Assembly: GCF_036785885.1 (NCBI RefSeq)
Contig: NC_092312.1
Span: forward strand, 24,074,001 to 24,138,000
Source of the DNA: Coffea arabica
Taxonomy: Eukaryota > Streptophyta > Magnoliopsida > Gentianales > Rubiaceae
Length of the DNA stretch: 64,000 nucleotides
Direction of reading: 5' to 3'
The notes beneath the pieces were generated by a model. The model made no database searches. It saw only the letters and a list, made by a program, of their open reading frames with translations, and was not told the origin of the DNA. A program made the translations under genes and the position numbers. Below, in pieces: positions 13,394-25,529 of the stretch (position 1 is the stretch's first letter; every line of letters begins with the position of its first letter).

Positions 13394-14441
13394 ATCTACT
13401 ATTAGCTAGTCAATAGTTTTAGTATAGTTAAATTAGTTAAATTTTTCATTTTGAATTCAAAATTTGATTTTATTATAGTTAAATTAGTTAGCTAGTCATC
13501 AGTTTTAGTATAGTTAAATTAGTTAAATTCTAATTAAATTCTAATTAGCTAGTCAACACTCAATTAAATTCTAATTATCATCTACTATTAGCTAGTCAAT
13601 AGTTTTAGTTTAGCATAGTTAATTTAGTTAAAATTTTCATTTTGAATTCAAATTTTGATTTTATTATAGTTAAATTAGTTAGCTAGTCAATAGTTTAAGT
13701 ATAGTTAAATTAGTTAAATTTTTCATTTTGAATTGAAATTTTGATTTTTTTAACACTATAATTGTAATTAGGAACGATTAGTTCCTTGAATTGGCCAATA
13801 TTACACCAATAATCGGTCTAGTGTGGCTAATATTACACCTATTTGATTTTATATCATATATTTCTAATTGTAATTAGGAACGATTAGTTCCTTGAAATGG
13901 TCAATATTACACCAATAATCTACTATTAGCTAGTCAATAGTTTTAGTATAGTTAAATTAGTTAAATTTTTCATTTTGAATTCAAAATTTGATTTTATTAT
14001 AGTTAAATTAGTTAGCTAGTCATCAGTTTTAGTATAGTTAAATTAGTTAAATTCTAATTAAATTCTAATTAGCTAGTCAACACTCAATTAAATTCTAATT
14101 ATCATCTACTATTAGCTAGTCAATAGTTTTAGTTTAGCATAGTTAATTTAGTTAAAATTTTCATTTTGAATTCAAATTTTGATTTTATTATAGTTAAATT
14201 AGTTAGCTAGTCAATAGTTTAAGTATAGTTAAATTAGTTAAATTTTTCATTTTGAATTGAAATTTTGATTTTTTTAACACTATAATTGTAATTAGGAACG
14301 ATTAGTTCCTTGAATTGGCCAATATTACACCAATAACCGGTCTAGTGTGGCTAATATTACACCTATTTGATTTTATATCATATATTTCTAATTGTAATTA
14401 GGAACGATTAGTTCCTTGAAATGGTCAATATTACACCAATA
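13394..14441. repeat. 524-bp direct tandem duplication
   Basis: Copy 1 is 13394-13917 and copy 2 is 13918-14441. They align at a constant 524-base offset with only scattered differences (for example AATCGG versus AACCGG near the ends), so the duplication is recent. Each copy also contains shorter internal repeats of a TTAGCTAGTCAATAGTTT-type motif and a small palindrome, AGGAACGATTAGTTCCT. No coding frame spans it. Confidence 0.88.
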
Positions 14442-14642
14442 ACCGGTCTAATGTGGCTCCATGCAATCAGCCAATCACCAACAAATGAAGAATAGTTATT
14501 GGCTCCATTCAATTACCAACAAATGAACAATAGTTATTGGCACCACCGTAACCAAAGGGCCCTCAAATTGATGAAAATTACCGCAATAACCGGACCACAA
14601 ATTGCTACAGTACTTGAGCTTGGTACTTTTATATCTTGTAAG

Positions 14643-14685
14643 ATATATATAATATATATATATATATATATAATATATATATATA
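14643..14685. repeat. Imperfect (TA)n microsatellite
   Basis: TA units broken by two AA interruptions, just downstream of the tandem duplication. Confidence 0.85.
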
Positions 14686-14929
14686 ACTTACAATATACAA
14701 GGATACCTTTTAATAAGTTGGTTAAATTACCAGGGAATGACGTGCGGGCATCGAAACCCTAAGCAAAGGCCTAACCTTGAAACCTTTCTGAAACTGCTGC
14801 CGGACCTTCGAAGACCAAGGGTGTGAAGTGCATGGCTTAAACTTGTAAGCCTTTCTTGCACTCCACTTGTTTCTTTTCACGCGTTACAACCTTCCCAAGA
14901 CTCCCTAACTAATATCTATATATATATAT

Positions 14930-16045
14930 ATTTGGCAGCCTCCTCGCTGCCCCAAAGACTCTTTGTCTGCTCCCAAAGACTCTTTGTCTGCTCTTAGGGT
15001 TTCCTCCATTGATGAAGACCTCCATTTCTAAATCTAGCCTGTTCCAATACCAAACGTTCATCTTCTATAATAGTTGGATTATGGTAACAGCGAAAGAGAT
15101 CGGATCAACTGGATCGCAGGTCAACACAGCTTTCAGGTATCGATGTGTATGGATATTGATCTCTAACTGAAGTCTATGTCGATTATTTTAGCAGGTTAGA
15201 GATGCACCTTTGATGCATCATATGGTTTAAGAGTTTTGTTTTCTTTTGATCTATAATACCTCTGTGTAGGTGTGAAACTCCTCCTTTTTAACACCTTGTC
15301 TTTTGCTTGCTTTGTCAACAGGACTTAAAGCAGCGCTCCAATGGATGTGTTGGAGAAAAGAATGAAGTTGACGTTGATAAACAAGCAACCCTGCATATAA
15401 CAGATTTCAGGATATCTACGAAACCATGGATGGTGCACCAAACACCCATATCCATCTTTGTGGTGTTTGGTGCACCGTCGACAGTTTTGGATGATGCAGG
15501 GTATTTTCCGCTGAATCCTTCCTTCCTAAATCTAGCCTGTATCAGTACACATTCATTTCATATAATTAACAGGCTTCGGCAGAAGAGATAAAAATCAAAT
15601 GGAAGAGGACTTGACATCATCTATAAAATCTGTTTACTTGAACTGTCAGGTGATCACAACTGCTCTGGGTGCATGCACTTTCTGTATCATCCCTTCTGCA
15701 TCACGTCGGAACACATTTTGAGATGTATGTATAGGTGTTTTATTTGCGCATGTTGTGAAACCATCCTTTAAGACCTTTCTCTTTTCCTTGTTCTATCAAA
15801 AGGATTTTGTTCGTGTAGGGATTTGTTGGAGAGGCATAAAGTTGGTAAATTCTATCCACCTGTTTGCTTTTTTGGTGCAACATGGAGAGATTGCGAGATT
15901 CTGAGGGTGGCTATTTTGGGGTTGAGCTAGAGAAGGACGCATGTATGGTCTGAAGAAGAATGACGATGCAGACTGGGGTGGATGTGCACTCAACTCCACC
16001 AAAATTCAGATTCAGATGACAATGGAAAAAGTTGCTGGTAAGTGC
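14930..16045 (+). pseudogene. Unrecognised gene-like remnant with internal ~490-bp duplication
   Basis: I do not recognise a family. Two related blocks occur. The phrase AATCTAGCCTGT recurs at about 15036 and 15528, and each is followed about 270 bases on by a similar T-rich stretch ending in a CAACAGGA or CAAAAGGA acceptor-like site. Exon-like pieces with plausible borders occur: one from about 15572 to 15649 ending before GTGATC, and one ending GTTGCTG before GTAAGTGC at about 16037. No continuous frame can be assembled and stops occur in each frame. It could be an old gene fragment or untranslated exons of a noncoding transcript. Function unknown. Confidence 0.3.
15432..15476. repeat. Perfect 15-bp inverted repeat (hairpin)
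   Basis: GGTGCACCAAACACC at 15432-15446 is the exact reverse complement of 15462-15476, separated by 15 bases. In RNA it would form a 15-bp stem. Confidence 0.9.
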
Positions 16046-17832
16046 ATTAATGTTCTCTCCTTTACTTGAAAAATAGTTGTATTTGTTCTTCTCCTTTGTT
16101 ATGGCATTCTTTTATTTTTTTTTGCCCCCCTTCTTCTGCTTAATGACCTTTTGTGGAGTCAAGGCAGATCATATTACTGGAAAAAAATATGTCCTGTCTG
16201 CTTGTATGAGATAATGGCAAGCATAATCAGCTTTACTGACTAATGCAGGCACTTCACAAGCTTAGCTAGGATCACATCCTCCAGCTGAAATGGATCTACA
16301 AACTCGACCCTGTTTTTGACAGTACAAATGTAAAATTTGCTTCTAAATAACAATGTATAACATTCTGTTTTAAGTGCTATAAAAAATTTTAACAACTAAG
16401 TGCACGGTTATTACATTGAGAAGGGGGAGAAAAGAGAGGAAGAAATGGACAAAAGGGAAAAAGGATTAGATCAAAGTAAAACAAAGCAATTTAGGTCACA
16501 TGGATAATTTTGACCAAGCACATAGGGGTTTAGTACCTATAGAACAAGTTCAGGGGGAAGAGAACAATAGACGTGGGGACTTGGAGCAATTAACCCAGTT
16601 TTAATCCTGGATAGGGTACACCACTAGATGCGTAGACGAGTAGACCAACACTTTTAGAGATTATTAAGTGACGTTAACCATTTTTGTATAGGTAGTGTAT
16701 CCTCAAAAAAATTTTTTGTTATTCAAAGTCACAAAAACTTCCCTAGCAACTTTTTCAAAAAGCTAAATTTTTTTATTGGTTATCTCAATGTTGTCATAGT
16801 TTGTGATGAAAGTATAAGGTGTATGGCCTTGTCAAATTTTTCTCTGTACAGTGGAATGTATGTACTAGCACTTAACATGGTGTAGGCTCAGCCTATGAAA
16901 GAAAAGGTCCTTTATGAATTTTGAACAGGAGGTTGGCTTTGGGAAGAAAGAAACAAGTTTTTTATAACCTCAAAATTCACCTGCTTATATGATGATCCGA
17001 GAAATTGTAAATAAACTAAAAAGATCAAAAGTAAATTCTGAATGTAGTTCAAGATTTGGAGTTCTGAATTTGAACCTTAAAGACCCCGTAGTTACAAAAA
17101 AAATAAATAAAATATCATGGCTTTAAAAATTTTTTGATACTGCTTACCTTAATTTATTGGTTCTTAGGTTTTAACATGTTCAACCAAAGACATGGAAATA
17201 TGCAAAACCAGCACATTGTAAGATGTACTATTTCAAACCTTTGTCGGGATAAAGCCACTTTATGCTATCTTGTGCGCAATTCTTCTGTGTATTTTATGCC
17301 TTTCTAGATGGAGTATGTCTTTAGGATACAAAGACACTCTACTCATGGGAACATTTGCAAGATCATGACCTCATGGACTGATTGCCATTTTCGTTTCTTT
17401 TTTTTTTCCCCATTTTTTTCTCCCTCATATACCGATGCTACTTGAATGTGACCTATTGAATTTGTTATTATCTCTATTGGATTTAGCACCGGTAATGCTG
17501 TGGCTTAGGTTGGTTATGATCTGCCCCAACTTATAAATGGCATCAAAATGTTATCATTAAACTGATGAAAGAAAATGGTTGAGGTCAAATTGATGAAGGA
17601 AAATGTCTGAGATCATGATCTTCATGGAAATGAGAAACCATATTGTAATTGTTATCTTTGATAGACATTTGTTTAGACAAAATGTATCATTGATCCAAAA
17701 TAACAGAAAAATTCTCTCTGTATTTTCTTGTGTTCTCTAATTCATGTCAGCTTTCATGTGCATTCATTCGATTCAAACACTGTGGCTTCAATTAACTGTA
17801 CATAATCTGGCTGGTTTGGTCCATTTAACTAT
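16046..17832. other. Intergenic or intron-like DNA
   Basis: T-rich, intron-like sequence without a recognisable exon. A segment at about 17641-17800 is repeated at about 18052-18190 (shared ATCATTGATCCAAAATAACA and TCAGCTTTC.TGTGCATTCAT motifs). The copies are separated by the small MITE at 17833-18055, so this looks like an old local duplication. Confidence 0.4.
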
Positions 17833-18055
17833 GGCTATGTCTGGCAAGTGAGTTTTTTAAGTGTTTGTCTAAAACTTTACTGTAGCTTACTGTAGAAGTT
17901 TTTAAAAAATTTTTTGAAGTGTGTAAATTTTTGAATATTTTGAAATGTATAATTTAAAATTTTTGAGAAACTTTTTGAAGTTATTGTAGTTAAAGTTTGT
18001 AAAAACTTGTAGCAGACAAACTTGGCAAAAAACTTGATTGCCAAATAGTTATAAA
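17833..18055. mobile_element. Small MITE with inverted ends
   Basis: The left end (TGTCTGGCAAGTGAGTTTTTT) and the reverse-complemented right end (TATTTGGCAATCAAGTTTTTT) match imperfectly. The interior is palindromic in character with GTAGCTTACTGTAG and TTTTTTGAAGT motifs. No coding capacity. The target duplication is not clear, so the superfamily is unassigned. Confidence 0.5.
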
Positions 18056-18757
18056 TGTTATGATAGATAATTTTTGGACAAAATATATCATTGATCCAAA
18101 ATAACAGAAAATTTCTATCTATAATTTCTTGTCAGCTTTCGTGTGCATTCATGTGATTCAAATCCTATGGCTTCAATTATAGAAATATGAATGTACGTAA
18201 TTTGAATGATTTCGTCCTTGCAACTGCTAATTTGTTATATTGCAAATGTACACACGTTGTTGGAAAAATATAAAAAACTGATTATACACATTGGGTAGGG
18301 CACATCTAGACATTTCACCACGCATTGTGCCCCGGTGTTGTCCCACTTCCTTTCTTTTGGTCGCCTAGAAGGCTTAGAATTATGCAATGGGATAACAAAA
18401 ACGTTTTCTTCCATTCCTTTTCAGTTTGGTGGTTAATTATTTTTTCTTTCCAGTTAAAAAAGTAGGATGAGAGGAAGATTTTCACATTCTGGGGCCAGAG
18501 CATGTCACCACTCCATTAGGTGGCTTACTCTAATTCCCATCGATTGTCTACCAGACTTCAGTAGGTAACAATTATTTAGCTTACTACGGCCCTACTAAAT
18601 GTTTCAACTGGAATGCTTTCGCACCCAAGGACTTGTTGATATAGCCCAACTAGTCTGTGGTGAATGGGACCTAACCTCATATGGACTTTGGGTCTAAATG
18701 ACAGGGTCCAAAGATTACAAAGATGAACCCTTATTATTCGGATTTATACTTTCCTAG

Positions 18758-19784
18758 TAGAGGTGGCAAAATAGGCGGGACTTACTTGGGTTCGAAATGG
18801 AACCAAATCATATGGGTTTGGATTTAACCTTACCCATATGTGTTTTGAGACTAATTTGGGCGGGATCACTTTGGGATGAGTTTAGATTGATCCCGCCCAA
18901 TACCCAAATCTATTTTCTATATTTTTTTCCTTTAATTCTTTTTTATTTTTTATATAACTTTAATATTTTTATTTGTTAAATTTCTTTTGATCTTATTATG
19001 AATTTATATTTTCCTGAATTCATTTACACTCTAAAACGATCAACAGTTACTTTAAAAAGACACAATATTTTGGTAAGAATGAACATATCTTTTCCCTGGA
19101 TTAAACCAAAAATTGGATTAACAAATAAAGGAAAAGATAGATATACAACCATATTCCAACCTTACCCATAATGTTGTCTGACACAAGGACTAGAAACAAG
19201 ATTTTTTAACACCAAATTCATTCTAACTGACATTCTTAAAATTTCCAAAATTTGATACAAAAAAAATTCACATTAAATGCCGAATAAAGCTAGCACAGAA
19301 GCGAAGAAGTTGATTAAAAATTGATAACAGGGTTGCATATAGAAATCTATGTAGATAGTTCAACAATTAGCATAAAATCAACATAAAGGGTGCCAACAGT
19401 TGTTAGTAAAACATTGATTATTGTAGACTTCAAAATTTTATCAATTCATTTTATTTTTATTGTTATCTTTATTTTTTTAAGTTGTTTAAATAAAATCATT
19501 TTTACTTAATTGGTTTTCTTTTGTAGGAAAGTGAAGAAAGGAAAAGAAAGAAAATGGAAGTGAAAAAAAATCAGAGATGAATTTTTGCATAAATGATTTT
19601 TTTGGGAAGATATTTGGGCCCAATGGATACCTAAGTATTTCCCAACATTTTTCATCAAATAATGGGTACAATTGGGATGCATTTCATTTTAAACCCAATA
19701 TCAAATTACAATACCCATCTCGCCTAAAGGAAATCCTTTTGACATGAGTAGCCCATTGGGGTTTGGGACAAATTGCCACCTTTA
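18758..19784. mobile_element. Non-autonomous hAT-type element
   Basis: The left end TAGAGGTGGCAAAATAGG and the right end (reverse complement TAAAGGTGGCAATTTGTCCC) match. They are flanked by 8-bp near-identical repeats, TTTCCTAG (18750-18757) and TTTTCTAG (19785-19792). The ends belong to the same TIR family as the element at 4395. The one-base decay of the duplication suggests an older insertion. It lies just upstream of the C1A protease-like gene. No transposase frame. Confidence 0.75.
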
Positions 19785-20961
19785 TTTTCTAGATCCATTT
19801 ACTTCTTTAGGATTTATACTCAAGCCCATTTTCTAGATCCATTTCCTTCAACACCTCTGCTCGACCGGCGACTTTTCTTTGAAGGTAATATCTTCTCTGT
19901 ATAATTTTTAGTTCATAGTGTGTTTCCACCAGCTTAAACCTCTAGTTATTTATGATTTTAAAGTCTTGAAGAAGCATTACTTTCTCTCCTGCCGAAATTG
20001 CTTATGCTAAATCACTGAAAGCTTTTTACCAGGTATTGGGACTTGTTCAGTTTTTGTAGGTATTATCTGCCTTTGACTGCTGAAATGTCCTCTTGCTCCT
20101 ACTTCACTTTTTCGTTCTTTACATTTCTCTGCTGCTCTTAATTTGTTGACATTGATTTTATGGGCCTTGTGGTGATTTAATCTCTTTCCTTGCTCTAATA
20201 AAGCTTTGTTGCTAAAGAGATTCCATTTCAAAGCTTCAGCAAAGAACAATGTTCAGAAAGACTTGCTACATTGTAAAATTCCAACAGCACCTGCCTTTAA
20301 AATATTATTTCATAACAAACAGGTCTCTCTAGGAATGTCTCATTATCTTAGGAATTATGCTCATCCATAAGGCAAAAGAACGTATCAGCTGAACATACAT
20401 GAATTTACAAGTTTAAGGTAAGTAATGAATTTGCATTGACCCGGTCAAATTTGTAAGAATATGTTACTTGTACACGCTTACATGTGAATAATCCTCAATC
20501 TTGGTTGGATTTTGAGGTTTAAGTATACATGAACGGCTGGATATTGCAATACTGAAACATCATATTAATAAATCAGGCATGGGATAGTTCAGAATACATA
20601 ACTTTTGAATTCTGAAATTTAATACTTATGGATTGGACCACTCAGTGTCAGCCATCCAAACTTAGAAAAAGGAAAAGGAATTGCATTTTGTCTTGTCTGC
20701 TTAGAAACATTTTGTAGAAGGATGGCTAGTGTAGGAAATTCCGAAAGTTGAGGCTTGTTAATATTCTTAAACTATTGGACATCGACAAAAAAGTTTTATT
20801 CTTAAAAGTATAGGTCCTTGTTCCCCATAAATACTAGTTCATGTGGTGTGAAGACCACACTACTTGTTCCCCTTTTAGGACTGGTTAGATTAATGTTGCT
20901 ATTGAATTTTTGATGTGAAACAATAGCCTCTTCCGCTAGTATCTTTCGCAGGTTTTTGCTG

Positions 20962-22259
20962 ATGGCCAAGCCTAATCCATTTATGAGCAAAAGAAAGCTG
21001 TCTGATGCTGATGATGATCCATTCGCTGGAGCGAAAAAGAGAAAGATTTCAATATTTTCTAGTAGCTTTTTTAAAAATGTATGTCAAGTGCATTCTTAGT
21101 TTGCTTGTTTTCATGTCCCTATCTTGTTTGCTTGTTTCTTGTTTGCTTGTTTTCATGTCCCTATCATCAAACAGGCTTGTTTGGATATGTTTTTAATAAA
21201 TAGGTTACTCACACGTGCTATGATGATAGTCCTCACACTATTACTCCTGTGCAAGATCAAGATCTGGCATGTAAGTTCTTGATTGTCAGTTAGTTATTTA
21301 TTTATAAGTCATCAAACCTCAGTTCCATTTTTTTGGTTTTTCATTTCAGCATCTTGTGCTGCTCTCAATGCGACTGCAGTAGTTTCGGAAAAACACTGTT
21401 TGGATGGAAAGTCAGAATTCCCAATACCTTTGTCCAGCCAGGAGATTGTAGATCATGTTCATGAAAAGATGAATTTAGCAAGGGAGGAAATTGATGGTTT
21501 TGGCATGTCAGGTGCTTCAATGAAAGCCACATTCGAGTACATGAAGCGATATGGCGTGTACACGGATAAAGTCTATCCGTATATGGGGAAGAGGAGTCCG
21601 ATTCCAGTCATTCCGGATACAGCTCTTGAGGCTGTATGAATTTGTTTGTTCAATTAAAAAATCTAGAGATTAACTGAATATTCATAATTCTTTTAGTTTA
21701 GTATTAGTATTTGTTTGTTTAATGCAAAAATCCAGATATTAATATAATAGTTGATTACTTGGTCTTCAAATTCCTGACACTTATACTTTTTTTCCTATTC
21801 CCATTTGTAGACCGAAAAACTTTATGTTCGGAGGTTTTCCTTGATGGACTTCAGCAGGTCACTCCTACATATCATAAGGGAGCAGCCTGTTGTTGGTTTG
21901 GTGGATGGTTATCCAAGTTTTGTTAAGTACAAGCATAGAGATGTATGTTGTGAAAATAATCTCTTATTGTGATGTATATGACTGTCTCATATACTGAATA
22001 ATACGTTTAATTTTGTTTTGTTTCTGAACAGGGAATTTACAAGGGACCCACTGTTTATGAGCTCCAAATGTTCAGGGACAAAAAGGTCAAGCCCCATTGT
22101 GTTCAAGTTGTTGGCATTGGAGTGGAGGAGGGAGAGTTGTTCTTCCTTGTGAAGAACACGCATGGAGAAACTTGGGGCTGTTCTGGTTATGGAAAGATCA
22201 GCATGAAATTAATCAGGCATTTCACATTTCCTAATGAGACTGAGTTTGCTGGTGTTTAG
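20962..22259 (+). CDS. Papain-like (C1A) cysteine protease, no prodomain, NLS-like N-terminus
   Basis: Five exons with GT..AG borders: 20962-21078, 21204-21270, 21350-21633, 21811-21942, 22032-22259. They give a 275-residue protein. The papain catalytic set is visible: oxyanion Gln58 (TPVQDQ), Cys64, His222 (HCVQVVGIG, matching papain HAVxxVGYG) and Asn242 (VKNTHGETWG, matching KNSWGxxWG). The Trp after the catalytic Cys is Ala, the Trp of the NSWG motif is replaced (NTHG), and the disulphide cysteines of the CNGG region are missing. There is no signal peptide and no ERFNIN prodomain. Instead residues 1-39 hold KRK (10-12) and KKRK (25-28), a bipartite nuclear-localisation pattern. Family members are normally vacuolar or secreted zymogens, so activity and location here are inference. 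The start is the first ATG after a likely acceptor at 20950; an untranslated upstream exon near 19853-19887 is possible. Confidence 0.72.
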
Positions 22260-22443
22260 CAAGAATTGAAAGTCTTGTTCCTTTTGAACTTCTAGAATAT
22301 GAAGTCTTGAACTGGACTTAGTGAATACTTTTATAACCTTAGATGCTTTGAAGTCATGTGTTTTATAATGTTGACAGTTTAATGTAGTCTTTGGCTGATG
22401 ATGTCTTCAACTTTCATCCTGTTACTTTTGTGCTTTGAATGTA

Positions 22444-22449
22444 AATAAA
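22444..22449 (+). terminator. Candidate poly(A) signal of the C1A gene
   Basis: AATAAA lies 185 bases past the stop codon, a normal distance for a plant 3' UTR. Inference from position only. Confidence 0.4.
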
Positions 22450-24154
22450 GATTTTGCACCTATTTTGCAACTTATAATGTTGACAGCATTTGTAGTGTGA
22501 AATTTGCACCTATTTATCCCATTTTGCTCCAACTCCCTGCAATAAGCACCAATGCCAAAAATGAGTAGAATCTGATAATTAATCCACATTTGATAAGGTA
22601 ATAGCGAAAATTAACCTTATCAAATAACGGAAGGCAGCAAACATGAACTGTACCAAAAAAAATGCAGAGAAAAAAAGGCACAGGCTCGTTATAAACTCGT
22701 TCTGAAAGTGTAGCATAAGTAGGAGCCGGTTAAAAAAGGGAATGGAGCAAAGGAAGCACAAGCCACTGGTGGACCTTGTGCACCCATACTTGTACTTTTA
22801 ACCTTATGCCGCTGCTCTTTGACATGTTCAATCTCATCAAGCAGCAGTGCTGGGGATGATGAAAGACGAAGAGACTCTAGTAGATTTTGTGTTGTTTGGC
22901 ACTGTTGGTTACCCTGTTGGCTGCAAAACAGAAGCCTAGACATAAACACTGGGAGATACAAAAGGCTAGCATGGAACATCCTCCTGGCACTCATGGTGAT
23001 GCGATCAATGCAGAAAGACATGACAGTACCACTGATTGCTAGAGCAAGGATTGTCGCCTCAACACAGAACCAGCCAGAAGTTATGCCCCCTGCAATTTAA
23101 TCACACTAAGCGTCAAGATTAGCTCTAGTTCATGTCCAAGAAAAGCAATAACCAGCCCACCCATCTGAGCTCCCAAAGGAGCAGAAAGCAATCACAATAG
23201 ACTAAATTAAACAAAGTGACAAATATGTAACTTGAGAATCAAAGAATTTAGGCAAATCTTGCTATGAACTCAGTCACTCAGAGTCATAGGCTAGATAACC
23301 CAGTGGACGCAGATACAGGCACTTCCTTAAAGCAACCATGGCTGTTCAGTGAGCAGAAGCATCAGAAAGAGAGCATTCTAAGCCTGATGGCACACCACAA
23401 ATGACAACGAATAAGGATAACAACGGAAAGCTGAATGCCGAGAATTGTCCATGAACTTATCTATACTCTCACCAAATATCAACATCCAAAAACATCCACA
23501 TGTTTCCATTTGTTTAACAGACACTCTTACAACCATATGCTACAAATACAAAGGTTCTAAGTAAAGATACAAAAAACTAGGATAAGAAGACTCGAGTTTT
23601 GAAGCAGATGTACTTTACAGTATTCAATTGAACACATTTTTCTGGTGACTGTTTCATATATTTGAATTCTGAAAAAACTGTACAAGTTTTAAGTCAATTT
23701 TAGCTAAGAATATTTCAATCAACAAAATTTTTTGGTGCAACATTACATATCAATCTGCATACCCTATATACAAACCCTCCATCTGCAGTCTTTGTGGCAC
23801 AAGTATGCCAGGGTCACGAAATGGGGTATTTGCCAAAAATATAAAGCGGCAGGGAAAATCATAGCAACAAGTGAAACCTCACCAGCGGATGGCTGTCCAC
23901 CAAAATTTATGAATCAAAAAGTTAATCCGATGCATCAAACATATAACACAAACCCATAGAAAAATCAACTTATGACTATATCATTGAACTCAATGGCTAG
24001 CACAAGGGACAATGAAACATGAAAAGATGGCTTTCCTTTAATTTCATCGTGCCTAAAGTGCCAGCTCAACAATCTAAGATATCAAATTCTCATGTCAATG
24101 TGTCCCTTTAATATTGCATCATCAAGTAATTATTATGCACTATTCATGCCACAA

Positions 24155-24390
24155 CCAAAATTACGGACAGGATACAGCATGCTTGTACACACACACACCA
24201 TCCACCTACACACACAGAGACACACACACACATGTATGTATGTATTTATTCTGTACTCTTGGCACTGCAACCAAAATTACTGACGGAATATAGCATGCTT
24301 GTACACAAACACACACCCAACCATCCACCCACACACATGCAGACACAGACACAGAGATACACACACATATATAAATACATACATATATAC

Positions 24391-24427
<37 letters not shown>

Positions 24428-24428
24428 T
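24155..24428. repeat. (CA)n/(TA)n/(GA)n microsatellite cluster with ~115-bp duplication
   Basis: The motif ACCAAAATTAC..AGCATGCTTGTACACA occurs twice about 115 bases apart. Each copy leads into CA-rich repeats, followed by ATACAT and TATATA tracts and a (GA)n run ending near 24428. It lies in an intron of the COX10 pseudogene. Confidence 0.8.
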
Positions 24429-24548
24429 CCATACATTTGGCCCCAAATTAAGGTAGTACATAGCAAGACTTCAGCAAGAGGAAAAACAAATGTAAATACC
24501 AGAACATTCACATAATAAATCAATCATAACTCTACTACATTAGAATAA

Positions 24549-25529
24549 GGGTTAATCACATTTTATCCCCTTAAAGAATACCCCATTTTTCAGTTTACCC
24601 CATAACCTTTAATTTTGCTCATTTAACCTCCTTTAGGACAAAATTGCCCTTGCATTATTTTGACTTTTCATTTACCTTGTTTTCCTTTCTTTTATTTCTT
24701 TTTCTCTTTCTTCTTTATTTAATTCTTCCTCTTTCCCACAAAAATCTTCACCTTAATGATTGAAATTAAAAAAGAGAAATTGCAGAGATCTATCTTCTCC
24801 TTAAATGATTAAAAAAAATATTCAATCACTTTTCTAAAATACAATTTTTTTAGCCTATCAATTCTTTTAATTTTGGATTTTCTTCTTTCCTTTCTAGTTT
24901 ATCATTTTATTCTCAAGAAAATATCATAAGATGAAATTGTTTTCCTTTCTTTTATTTCTTTTTCTCTTTCTTCTCTCTTTCATCCTTCCCAATAGAAATT
25001 TCATTTCAACGAAAATTTTTGTTTTGAGTTTGTAATTGCATATTTCTGAGTGAAGGTTTAAAAGGCATCAAAAACTAATTTTGATTTTTTGTATGATGTC
25101 ATGTGTCACAAATTTCAATTGATGATTATTAATCAGGTCACAATTTCATCTTAAGATATTTTCTTGGAAATAAAATGAGAAATTTGAAAGGAAAGAGGAA
25201 AATCCAAAATTAAAATAATTGAAAGGTTAAAAAAATTGTATTTTAGGAAAGTGATTTGAATATTTTTTTAATCATTTAAGGAGAAGATAGATCTCTGCAA
25301 TTCCTTTTTTTTAATTTCAATCATTAAGGTGAAGATTTTTGTGGGAAAGAGGAAGAATTAAATAAACAAGAAAGAGAAAAAGAAATAAAAGAAAGGAAAA
25401 CAAGTAAATGAAAAGTCAAAATATTGCAAGGGCAATTTTGTCCTAAAGGGGGTTAAGTGAGCAAAATTAAAAGTTGGAGGTAAACTGAGAAATAGAATAT
25501 TCTTTAAGGGGATAAAATGTGATTAACCC
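24549..25529. mobile_element. Mutator-like foldback element, copy A (9-bp TSD)
   Basis: 981 bp, starting GGGTTAATCACATTTTATCC and ending in its inverted copy. It is flanked by an exact 9-bp repeat TTAGAATAA (24540-24548 and 25530-25538). The two arms remain complementary for several hundred bases around a central unique part of about 230 bp, so the whole element can fold back. No coding frame. A 9-bp target duplication with long inverted repeats indicates a non-autonomous Mutator-like element. Two more copies lie at 58347 and 59471. Confidence 0.93.
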
